A stretch of DNA of 64,000 nt from Cyanoderma ruficeps. Lineage: Eukaryota; Chordata; Aves; Passeriformes; Timaliidae. The position numbers and the translations under genes were made by a program. Numbering within the stretch: position 1 is the first letter of the stretch; each line of letters begins with the position of its first letter. This document shows positions 48,301 to 60,456 of this stretch, piece by piece. The DNA lies in NCBI GenBank assembly GCA_008694505.1, contig VZDJ01007749.1, positions 7,031,457 through 7,095,456 on the forward strand, read 5' to 3'. The notes beneath the pieces were generated by a model. That model had not been told where the DNA came from. It was given only the letters and a program-made list of their open reading frames with translations, and ran no database searches.

Positions 48301-51300
48301 TGAAAAGAAAATTTGACCTTAACTGTTAGAAAAGAGTTATTTGAAACTATCCCAAAGTTTACTAAACTTTTTGAAATTTAAATAGCACTACTTGGTCAAG
48401 TTTGATTTTCTCCAGACTCGTTGCCTTGTCCTGTATTGATGACAAAATTGTCTTCATCACCTGCAGCATTCCCTATTCTTCACAGGAATACAGAGGAAAG
48501 AAAAAAAAAAGACTCTAATGCTAATAAACACGCGAGCCATTTATTTCAATAGTTAGTAATTGCTGTATAACGATTTACAAAAATTGCACATCCTCTGTTT
48601 AACTAAGGTTTTGCCTGTGATCATCATAATCAGTTCTGCCTGTTTGAAGAAACGCATGCTTGCACAGCTTGAAACATTTAAAACCTTTCAAGTCAGGCTT
48701 TGGCACCTCTGATGGTATGTACTGTGCTTATGACAGTTAATCATGTGAACTAAACTTTTTTTCTCTTCTCTTTAAACTTGGTAGATTTAAGATTATCTTT
48801 TTTCTTTTTTTCTCTCCTATTATTTCTTCAAAGTTAGGTTTCCAGTGCATGAAACTCCTTGACCTGGAAAATAAACACAGCACCACATATAGCACTGTGG
48901 GATAGCAAAAGAAATCTGACCTAACTAACAAAAGAGACACATCAAACAATGAGGGGCTGATTTTCCATGGTGCTTTTAGCAACAGTTTTAGAATACCTAA
49001 ACACAGGGATGTGTCTGCAATTGTCTTCAATGTTCAGTACGCTCCATAAAGGAGATTTAAAAATCTGGTCTGTGAATCTTGAGTGACCTACCTTTAATTT
49101 CCTCAAAGTAATAAATGTTGACATATATTACAGACTTCAGTGGAAACAGCTGATGTTTACTCCCTCTGAGAAAATCAGGCCCTGCAGAGCAGAATCTGCT
49201 GGTGAACCGTGACTGGGCTCCTCTCACAATAGTGAAGGTGTCTAATTTTATGCCTGTGGACTCTTACAGTGCTGCACTGCCTTCTCTGTGATTTTTATTT
49301 TCCTAATATTCAGGTACGATATTTTTCCTACTATGTGTGTTGCCTCTTTTTCCTTTGACTTAAGAAGAGTCTGGCTCTGCATCTTCTATCATCAACCTTT
49401 CACAAGGAGTGTCAGACAAGAGTTAAATTCCAATTTTAGACTCCTTTCCTCCTGACCCTCTCGGTTTCTTCTCTTACTTCTGTGCTCCAGGCTGTGGTGT
49501 CTCTCCATAACATTCACTTTGGTTTGTTGATGTCTTTCTTGAATGGAGTAAGTGACAAAAAGAGTACTCCAAATGCACCCTCAAGAAAGCCAGGTACATA
49601 ATTACCAAAACTATATTTTTTTGTGTTATGATACTTACAAAATCCTTCTGTGTTTCATAGAATGGGATATTCAGATGATGTTCTTAAGCCACTCTAGACA
49701 TCCCCACTGGATGCAGGGGAACATAGCAGGGATGCACATTTTAGCATGATTGATAAATACTGTGTCCCATGTTTGAGCAGGTTGGAGATGATCCATGGAA
49801 ACAGGGATCCTGGAGTAGCAGAACTGCCTTGTAGCTAATGTTGCATTTGTGAGCAGTATTGCTATTATCTGTCCTTTGGCATAGAGGTCTGTCTATGTCA
49901 GACTCTCTGTTGTCATTATGCTTTCAAATATCCATCAGGATCTATCTGGACCAGATATGAACTGGGAAGTGACCTCAAAGAGGAAGTTTGCATGAGCTCT
50001 GAATAATGTGATCCAGGTCAGTTCTGCTTAATACATAAAATAACCATTTCAGTGATGGAGTAGCCATTAGTCATATTAGGATATTAGAAAGATAATAAGT
50101 CATGATTCTTTCACATTAAAGAAGGCTGAAGAGTACAACAGAAGCTAAAAAACTCTTGTAATTTTACCTTATTTTTTCAGAGACAAAAGAAATAATATAG
50201 TGGAATGCAGAAGTCACTGCTTTTTCCCTAAAAAAAAGGCCGTTGCCTCAAAAAAAGTTCTACTCCCTATCTAGACATCAGGCTCCAGTATGAAGCTGGA
50301 GTAGGAGAGGATGGTATAGATTGCTCCCCTTTAACTGTAGCCATCCAGTGATTTCTTAAAATCAGATTTTCATAATGCTTCTCTTATCTTTGCTGCACTG
50401 TTCTCTTTATGCAATTATGGCAACTTGTCTTAGATTTTTCTCTCTCCTTTGAATAGTGCCTTGTATGGGGTCTGGCTTTGATGGACACTCCGAGTTGCCA
50501 TGTCAATATAAATTCTATTGTGAACATATATAAGTGGCTAATACATTATTACCTTGTATATTTGTGAAGTATTTAAGTGTTTCAGCAAAGAAGCAAGTTA
50601 GAAATGCTGAGTGTTAAAGCATAGGGATTTTGATGCTCAAGAAAACGATTGCTTCTAACACCATTTGATTTGGTTTTTCAATCTGTTTGTATTGGGTGTT
50701 TCTGATGCCAAAAAAAAATTCAATTCAAATTTCATTTCAAAATAGCATCAAAAGGTAACATTACGTATTGGATACATGCTTATTAATAGCTTTTCTTTGT
50801 CTCCTGCAGACATTACATCTATAATAGAGAGATGGATATGGGTTGTATGAATTTTAGTGAGATGCTTGAAATAAAAGCAACTCAAACAAGTTGATGTCCA
50901 TAACAGAGGGCCATACTGCAACAGAATGTTCATATGACCAAAATAATGACAGCGCACGAACTGCAGTCAGGTTTGGTTTAGCCGTCTCTGATGGTGAGCT
51001 GTTTCTCTGGGTGATCAGAACAATGTTTTTGGGAACCAAGATTGTTTGCAAAGTCCTTACTAGTAGTTCTTCAGCAAAGTTATTGTAAAGCAGACTTTTC
51101 ATTAGGTGAAGTTTTCCTTACATTCGCTTTTGAAAAATGAGGGGGAACAAGAAGATCATAGAACTGCTTTGCAAGGAGATGTCACCCTGGACAAAAATTT
51201 GGAAGAGAAACATGAGTGTGCTTTCAGAAGGGTCCTTACAGAGCAGTGTCTTGTTTCCCAGTCTGTACACTCACACAGTGACTAATTACTGTGGCGTATC

Positions 51301-52089
51301 AAGGACATTTGTGATTTTCTAAAGGTAAATTAACATGATTTAGGGGAATTTATAAGGAACTGGATAAATGAAGACATTTTTCATCTTGTCTCATACCAAC
51401 CTTGTAATTTTACCTCATTTAGCTTTCCCTTTTGTTAAATATCTCACACAATGTTTCCAATATAAATCTTTTTAGAAGATTTATTGTTTCTTGAGAGGAG
51501 CTGGAGAACAGCAGTGTGTCCTTTATCATACCGTTACCTTCCAGGTAACAATGTTGCCTGAAACCCAGATTTGCTTATTGCATTATTTCACATTATCACA
51601 TATACTTGGACACAAATAGACTACTTTCTTTCAGGAAAGATTAATGATAGACATAACTTGCTGATTTAATAATCTCTGGGTCCTAAAAGGATGTATTTCA
51701 GGGACCAAATTTCCCTCTTTAATTTTACTTACAGTTTAAGCTGTTGACATGTATTAAGTAACTTCGAGAAGGTTCGCCTGAAAATTTACGAAAGAGGCTG
51801 AACTCATATGTAGTCAGCATTTCTTCATCACACAGACATGCACTATTCATAATGTTAGTGACATTTGACTCACACTTAGAAACCTAATTATTTTCTCACA
51901 AGGATGTGTGTTAAACCAGACCCAGCATCTGAAGATGTTTGCTGCCTATATACATCAAAACAAGGCCTCTTTTTTTTTCTGTGATCCTCATTAGCCTACA
52001 TTTTGAAGGGACATCTTTCATTTACAATGCTTTACAAACCTGTGAACTCAAGGAAGTTCTTTTTTTAATGCTTTTCTCTAAGTAAATAA

Positions 52090-52412
52090 AGGGCTACCCT
52101 GTTGCCCTGAGCTTTCTGTCTTTTTGTCTTTCTGTAGAACTCTTTCACGCAGCTTCATAAAAACAATATCTATTCTTAGAATGTTTACATACTTCTCCTG
52201 TGAGAGAAGAAATGATTGATGGTGATGTCTACCATCCAGGTTGAAAAGGTGGCAACCTGTGTAGCCAATCTCTTGACCTCTGTACATATGTATAAAAACT
52301 GGAGTCAGATTGAATTAAAGGAGGAGTTTTCTAAACCAGCCATGGTGTGAGTTTCATTTCAGGGCTCCTGAAATTGAGACACACCCAGCTTCGGCCTGCA
52401 ACACTACCCCAG
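52090..52412 (+). mobile_element. Possible solo LTR of an endogenous retrovirus
   Basis: A TATAAAA at 52291-52297 is followed 16 bases later by ATTAAA at 52314-52319, the tight TATA-to-poly(A) spacing of short-R retroviral LTRs. A more GC-rich stretch follows (GACACACCCAGCTTCGGCC). I cannot identify clean TG...CA ends, a target-site duplication or any internal viral gene, so the boundaries are approximate. Confidence 0.28.
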
Positions 52413-55400
52413 TGCTAGCTACCATTAGCTGTGGGAGCTGAGCTGGTTTCTGCTGTGAAAAATGGATAGTCTACACTGATGAAGGAAATCCCACTTATTC
52501 CAGGAAGCTAAGGTGTGCCCTGAGGTGGAATACGTAATTCTGCATTATTTATTTCTCCCAGTCTCCCCAGGGGATCACAGTTGGAGTCTCGGTTAGTATC
52601 TACGATTGTTTAGATAACCAGTTTGAGATTCCAATGATCTCAAACTCACCCAACCCCAGGATATATTATCCAAGTGCAAAAGTCCCTAAACCACCTCTTC
52701 CTCATAAACAGCTTTTTACTAGTAGCTAGAGCTGAGTAATTGGCCAGGCTGTCCATTTAGTTTTCAGTCTTCTCCAAGGAATCTTCTTGGTGATGGGATT
52801 TTTCCTAGTGAGTGATGCACAATCCTTCTGTGTGCAAAGATCTACAACAGTGGTTAACACCAGAAAAATATTTCAGCTGGGAAATATCCTTAAACCCTCT
52901 GCTTTTTGCTAAATGTGGTTTTAATCCTCAGTTTGGACACACAGCAATGATAGTTGGCTATTGTCAGGATTTTCTTGGTTAAAATACAGCTTCAGAAATA
53001 AAGCAAACACTAAGGCACGTCTGAAAGGGGAAAGTCTCAGACCTAGTAAGGTAATTGATATTTTTTGTACGTGTTACTGGTAAACACAATGGAATGGTAT
53101 TTGTGTATGAACTGTATTCCTCCTTTTGAAAGTCTGGCAGATCTCACTTCCACAGTTCACATACAGTTTAGATCTAGTGATAACTGGTAATGTATGCAGC
53201 AACTGGTTACTACTCTGTAAGTACTGTTAAATGGATATAGATCTGAGTGAACACTCTGGAAGGTGATCTGAGACTCTGGATCATTGAGGATGAAGGATTC
53301 TGTCCTGTTACCTGTGAGTATGTAAATGTCACCATCTTAAAGCTACACAGAATACCAAAGTACCCCTTACCCTCATGACCCATCAGTCCTTAGCAATCAT
53401 CTGGGCTAGTTGGCAGAGTCCTGGGTCCTGCTTGCTGCTGGAACTTGCCTATCACAGTTAACCCAGGGGGTCCTCAGATGCATGGACTTGCTGCAGTTGT
53501 ATCACCTGCAGACATGATGGCTTTGTCATGGTTTTGGGACATCAGCTTTTCCACTGCCTGCTTTTCCTGACAGAAATTTATCTTTCAAGCTTCACAGTGC
53601 TCGTCCTGAATTTTGTCTCTTTTCCTTGTTCTGTACTTTAATTCTCAGAAGGCTGTCCTTCTGAGAAGGATTTCTGAGGAAGGTTTTTGGATAACTGAGG
53701 CTTGACTCAGTCCCCACTGGTTACTCAGATTACTTACCAGCAGTAGAGGCACTTTGCTGTATCTTCTCTTCTCTGATACACCAAGGAAAAAGACCTCATA
53801 TTGTTCCATGGCTTTCAGGCAAGACAATAAGGTAATACTGTTAAAATTATTGTAGATAATGATTATATCTTAATTTTATTATTTTTTCTAAGATTTAACC
53901 TTAGAAATTGGAGTGAGGTCCTGGAGTACGCAGCACTGTTGCCTATTGTTCTTGCAAATTCCTTCTGTCACCTTTATTTGCTAATGTGTATGTTATATGT
54001 GATATGTTGGCCTGAGTCAATAGTCTGGATTCTCATGCAGGAATGTTTGCAATTGGTCCCTTACTTTTCAGACTGTCTTCCCTAGGGTTTGGGTAAAGAC
54101 TTCATATTTCTTCTTCATTAATGTTTGCCAGGGCACACACATAACAGAAGAAAAATCTAGTGTTAAATAAGGGACTAGGGTGAAATTACAGAGCACCACC
54201 TTGCAATTCCACAGAGGACATCTGAGGAAGAGAGGTTTGACTGAGAGATTTCTATGAGGAAAACTCATATTTACTCAAGAATTGTTACTGTACATGTGGA
54301 AGTGAAAAGTGTCCTTTTATCCTTGATTCAACTTTTCATTTCTTGTTTTATAGTTAGCTTATAGCTTCACTGTACCTCAGTTGGTGCCTTATTTCATGCT
54401 GTAAAAGGCTTATGGTTCATAAATGACTCTGAAACAAGGAGAAGAAGACAATACTTAATTGGGATGTGTTAATAACTTGGACAAGGAGATTAGAGATTCT
54501 GTCTGATTGCTTCTGTAATAGCACTTGGTTGTCTTGTCTTTTCCTTTTTGAATGGTTGCATTTTATCCTTTTCTTTCGCCTTTTTTTTTTTTTTTCCACA
54601 GTGCTATTTCCTACTTTTTGCTGCCTGGGCTTTGACCAAAGACTAATTTTCTGTATATTTTCATATGTAGAAATATACATGTAGAAGTTTGGAACTCTAT
54701 GTGAGTTCTCTTGGGAATACTGAGATCCTTAAAGAAAAGGCAGTTCTGAAGTGAGGTCTTATCACATGACTTTTTTTTCTGTCTCTCTATAGCATCATAT
54801 AACATCAGAAATGTATTATTTGTTCCTATCATGAAAATGCTCTACTGGAAAGACTAATAGCAGAGAAATTAAAAACCAAAGAAGTTGAAAGTGAACTGCA
54901 TTCCCTACCAACTCTGACAGCACTTTTTGAATTTTCTCATCTCTTTGAAAAGGTGTCAAAATCTGCAGATGAAAATTAAAAGCAGTTTTGGCTGAGCAGC
55001 ATTCATGTATCCTAGAAGTTCTGCAAGTTTCTTGGAAAATTAAGGAGATTTAAAGCTCAGATTCAACCACCTAACTTTTGACCCATGACTAATGCCTAGA
55101 GAGAAGCCTAGTCACTCTGAGCTTCGTTTCCAAGCAGTCAAAGGAGATGTAGCATGGATTTGGCTGAAGGGAGGAGAGCGTAGTTTCCTCTCAGATATGC
55201 TTCAGTGTTTCGTAAAGGGCCAGCTGGGATATTTGGAACTGAACCCGTCAGCGCTACCGTAGCAGGAGTTTAGCCAGAGTGAACACTGCATCTTCAGGGC
55301 CTTCTAGGTTATAATCTTCTGCTTCATAACACTGGTTCTTCAGAAAAATAGCCAGGAGTGTTGTCTAAAACACAGAACTGAATCCCAGCAGTGGTCTCCA

Positions 55401-55861
55401 TCGCATTTATATTCATGCGTCTCTTCTTGAAATACCTCTAACCTCATCTCCATTGCTCGTGGGCTCTGGATTGTGTTTATGAATATATGCCTGGAATGTA
55501 ACTCCTTCTAAAAGTACTTTGTGCAAAAGCTACTTGGAGGTCTCTCTTCCAAGGATCAAATTCAGAGGATTTCCAAAGTGTGACCACAGATTGTGTCAGT
55601 TTTCTGTAAGAAATACAGTACTTCATTGTTGCCACAGGGGGTACTGTTGGCTTAATTTTGTACTTGGGTCACTGCTGCTGAATTATTAAGTTAATGATTT
55701 ATGCTTCTATGATACAACAATCTCTAGTGTTTGAATTGGTTACTATGTTTTGTTTACTGTTTATAACTACCACATTTGTTTTAAATGCCATTAAAACTGC
55801 TTGCCAGCTTGTATGGTTTATTTTTCCCTGCAGATTTTTACAAACCACTTATTGATATAGT

Positions 55862-55872
55862 GGGGGGGGGGG
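55862..55872 (+). repeat. Poly(G) tract
   Basis: Eleven consecutive G in AT-rich surroundings. A run of this kind is prone to sequencing-length error. Confidence 0.9.
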
Positions 55873-58800
55873 AAAGAACTATAGTGATTTATGCTTGAAA
55901 AAAAATCCCAAGGGCTATGAATTAACCACTGTTCTTCTGTATAGAGAAAAATAACACTCTAGCAACACTGAACAATGGATGTCAAAACCTACTTACTGTA
56001 GCACTTGCTTCTGGTTTTATCATAGTGGAAAATTTGAGTGCTTTTTTCTTTCTTTCTTTTTCTTTGAGTACTATGACTGCATCAGTTTTGGACTATGAGC
56101 TCACTAGTTTTTCCCCAGGGTTCCTCCTCATCATGCCATGTTAAGTACTTGATTCACTTAAACAGACTAATGTTTGCAAAGGTGGAAAAAATGTCCCAGA
56201 ATTCACTTCTTGACAGAAGGTTAGCTCATTTAGCTCCTGCTGCACACAGAAAATTTCGGAGGCTGATTTACAGCTTCAAGAAAATCATTTGACAACGAAG
56301 TTCAGGTAGATTCTGTGCCTCTATTGCTTTAAAGAAAAGAAGCACTTTATGGTTTTTCACTGGAAAAGGACAGAGCCGTGGGATCACAGCTGAACTGTGT
56401 AGGGCAGGACAAGGAGGTTCCACCAGTGCATTACAACAGTTGCAAGACAGTGGGCACTTTCCTTCACCCCACTGGGTGAAATTGTGGTCACAGTAAAGCA
56501 TAAAAAACGACATCTGATATAACATCTTAGACCTCCTTTTTGGCAGCTCTAACACCCATTTTGGATTTGTCTCCTTTTTATGTGCCTCCAGAGCTACTGC
56601 TTCCACATGCTTAGCCAGCTACTTCCTGGTGGGTTTGTAATCACAACTGGGGCTACAGGCTTAATGGGTTTATGGCAACATGTAAAACACACAGGATAAC
56701 CCTTACAGATAGCTGGAATCACAAATTCTGCATCTCCATAGATACACAGACTGTGGGTCCATGTCTGAACTGCTTTTCCTTCAGCAAAGGTGTCGTGCTG
56801 CTGTTCCACCCCTCAGCCTTCAGTGCTTCAGCCACTGGCCTAGTTCCTGGCAAATTCAGGCTGTCCAGACAGACAAAAATGGATGGAGTTGATTAGGTGA
56901 TGCTATCAGAGACATCCCAGCAGCACTGCCAGACTCCCCTTCATGCCCCAACACATGGGCTGAGATTTTCCCACTCTTGGGATCTCTTGAATCTAATACT
57001 TAGACCAGCCTAAAATGCTCAAACACAACTCAGTGATGAGCCTAAGAGTTTCAAGTAGAAGAAACATGCTGACAAATGTAGAAAATCAGGCACAAGTACT
57101 TTTGAGACAAAAAAGAACAGGATGCCACTTCTATACTAGACTATAACATAAACCCTTCAGCTAGTAAAGGCAAAACAGGGCTCAAATATTTCTGTTCCAC
57201 TTTCCCGGGAGAGGAGTGTCACAGACCCTGTGCATCAGAGAATTGGTGCATTTGGGGTCCATCTGACTGACTACATGAAGCAGTACATCCACCTGGTGAT
57301 CTGCACACACATTTGCCTGGGGCTGCTCTACATCTGGCAGACAGAGAGCTACCTTTTCTCTGGGCTCACTTATCCAGACAAGTGGGAAAAATTATCTTTT
57401 ACTACCCAATGAACATTTCCAGGCAGAAGGAGAGGGATAAATTCTGGGAAACCCAAAACATTTAGTACCCCCAGCTAGTGACACAACCTGTTAAGTGTGG
57501 CCTTTCACAGATTCCTGTGATACTTTCATTAACTGACAGCATGCAAGCAAGTGTGAAGTCCTGAAATCCACAACAGAAAAGCCTCGAGCCCTACTATAAA
57601 TGAATGGAGGCTTAAGTTAAGTTTTAGGTATGTTTTCACATGCTTACTGTGATCTTTGTGTGGATCCAATCCATCCCTCTCAACAAACACTGCAGAGAGA
57701 ACAAAGGCTTTTCATGTGGTGTGGGAGGATTTCTGTGATATAAAGAAAATTTTAGATGTGTGAGAGATAAGAGCATCGATTCACAGAGATGTGGGGGGAG
57801 AAGAAAAATCAGCTGTCCAGAACAGATTTGGGGAAGTGCACCCAATCCTGTAAACCCTTCCTGGTGTGGACTGGGAGAAAATACAGATGTGAGTAATTCC
57901 TTTGGAGATTCCTTCGAAATGCCAGTATGAATTTTACCTAGTGTGCTTCAGCAGTGGCTGGTGGGTGTCCAGGGTGCCTGGGCTGTGGGACACACTGTCT
58001 TTTCATCCTACGCAAGTAGACCACTGTGGGAACAGAAGTCCGTGAGTGCTTCTGTACAGACTCTTGTTAGGGAGTGCATCTGCACAGAGAAGCTGGCAAA
58101 GGAAAACGCATGTAATCCTCTTGCTTCAGTAGGTATCTTTTTAACCTAACTGTGCATCTAGTTCAGAGATGAGCTACACTTTTAATTTACTTTCAAAGGC
58201 ATTCTTTGTGATTTTTTTCCAGAGTTGGAATGCTGTATATGTGATATTTCCTTTAATAAAGCATTCAGGAGTTGTTTTTCAAGGAGGTGTGTAAATATGG
58301 GAGTCCACCATGCAAGGGAGGTCATGTGTAGAAGATCTGAGAACCTGCTGGCAGAATTACCCTCTGACTTTATTTTATAGGACTTGTAGGGTTTTTTTTT
58401 CCCTCACAGTTTATAAAATAACACTAATCTGTGTGTTAATGTGTGGCCTGTAAAGGTGTGTGAAAGGTGTGTGAAACGTCTGCTTAGCCTTTTTCAAGGA
58501 AAAGACTCGTCTCCTCTGATTTAGATGACTCAGAAGGTTCTGTAGGTGAAAATTAACTCATCTAGGAAAGTATCCATGGCAAGAAAAACATGAAAAAAAA
58601 TCCTTTCTGGCATCAGGGAAACTTTTGCATTAATACATTGGGGTACTACGACTATGGGAAAATAAAGGAAGGTGATAAATCCAAACTATGAACTATCAGG
58701 AAACACCTCTCCCACACACAACACACGGCACACACCTCTGGAAGGCTTTAGAGGACTAAGTGAAAGATCTCAAAGAGACCAGGTAAGAAAGAAGACTTAC

Positions 58801-59535
58801 TTTAATTCTTTTTTAATTCTTTTAATTCCCTTGAGGGTCTAGGGTGAAATATTGCTGTAAAAATGTAAGGGATTATTTCTCTCTGTGATGTAAAGCTTGA
58901 GGTGGGAGCCTTGTGTTTCAGGCGTAAAAAAAAAAATACTAAGCTCAACAGAGTTCCATCTCCATTACTCTAGCAGGAAGATGGTACTTCCTGAAGCACT
59001 GAGACCATCAAAACAGCAGGAGCAAAGGAAGCTGCAAGCTCCTCAGGTGAAGTTATGCTCTGAAAACAAATGGGAAATGTCAGTTTTCAGAAATTAATTG
59101 CAATTTTTCAATGTTTCATGTGTTTTAATGCATCACGGCTGATCAGCTGGAAGAGAACTGTATATAAGAGCCTCCAGTGAAGTATGGGGTGTTTGACTGT
59201 TTTTATCAAGCAATAAAATTGTGTACTAAGATGGCAATAAAAAATTGTACAATTTTTTTATAATTCAAAACCCCTTTTTTAAAATTCTGGGTGTAAAATC
59301 TGCTGTATTAGGTAAATGAATGTATAATCATGCTTTTCAACGTATAATTATGCCTTTCAAATGTTTAACAATTATCTTTACAGTTTTTTGCTGTATCAGG
59401 AAATATGAATATTAGGTTTGAAAATATAATTTCAACAGTTTTTATTCTAATAAAGTCATAACATTCTGGTATGGCAATTTCAGAGCTTCCTGTAAAGTCT
59501 GGAAACACTTTTTACACTGATCTCTTCTCTGTGGT

Positions 59536-59812
59536 GACCAGTGAGACGACCCGAGAGAATGGCCTGGAGCTCAGTCAGGAGAGGTTTAGGTTGGATATCA
59601 GGAAATGGTTCATCACCCAGAGGTGGCTGGGCACTGGAACAGGCTCCCAAGGGAAGTGGTCACAGCACCAGCCTAACAGAGTTCAAGAAGCATTTGGAAA
59701 ATGCTCTCACACTCATGGTGTGATCCTTGGGGCTGTCCTGAGCAGGGCCAGGAGTTAATGTGGAAATCCTTGAGAGTCCCTTCCAACTCAATTCTGTGAT
59801 TCTGTGCTTCTA
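59536..59812 (+). mobile_element. CR1 LINE 3' fragment
   Basis: Plus-oriented. GTGAGACGACCCGAGAGAAT leads into a TTTAGGTTGGATATCAGG block, GGCTGGGCACTGGAACAGGC, a CTAACAGAGTTCAAGAAGC block and a final CCCTTCCAACTCAATTCTGT plus GATTCTGTG. Same subfamily as 28672-28905 but closer to an intact tail. Confidence 0.92.
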
Positions 59813-60406
59813 TACACCCTATGTTCATGACATTTGTATAGAAATGTGGTCTTAGAGGACTATACTGACTTCTAAGGTTATTCCTTTCTATTGGGAGGAA
59901 AAATCCCAGTCAGGATGTAATTTGTTCAGCACTTTGTATTTTCATTAAAGTTGGTGGGAATTTAGTTTCTGTTTAGAATTAAATTGTTTTAAACAACATC
60001 TGTTCAGCCCTTGTGGTTTTATTCTGGAGCTGCGATCCTTATTAGAGCTGAGAAAGAGCAAAGGAAAATACTTTCTTTTTACTTTTATTTACAGCATTAA
60101 AATGCCTTTGTCACTTACCAAGTGAGAGGTTTATCCTCCCACACTCTGTCTGCACTCCCTTTCTGCCCTCCCAGTCACAGGCTCCTGTTACTTTTTTTCC
60201 TTACTACCCTCAGTCACTGTGTTATCTCTAAAACCAATTTTGAAGTAAAACCCTGACAGTCCACAAGCTCATTCAGATGTGCGGCACACTGACTCTTTGA
60301 GCATATAATTTTGCTACCTCTCCCTGTATTGAACTCTTCACTCTTACTCATGCCTTCTGTTTCCTGCCCAGAAACCACTTTTAAAGCTTACAATACTTAT
60401 ACAGTC

Positions 60407-60456
<50 letters not shown>

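Larger units (their letters stand above)
45364..59535. other. Upstream intergenic DNA, distal half
   Basis: No gene recognised. The contents are the possible LTR at about 52.1-52.4 kb, a G11 run, coding-like tracts of unknown origin at 56.27-56.93 kb (minus) and 57.15-57.42 kb, and TATATAAG (59161) with AATAAA (59212) on the plus strand. The 146-codon minus frame at 47463-47903 shows no domain I know. Confidence 0.6.
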
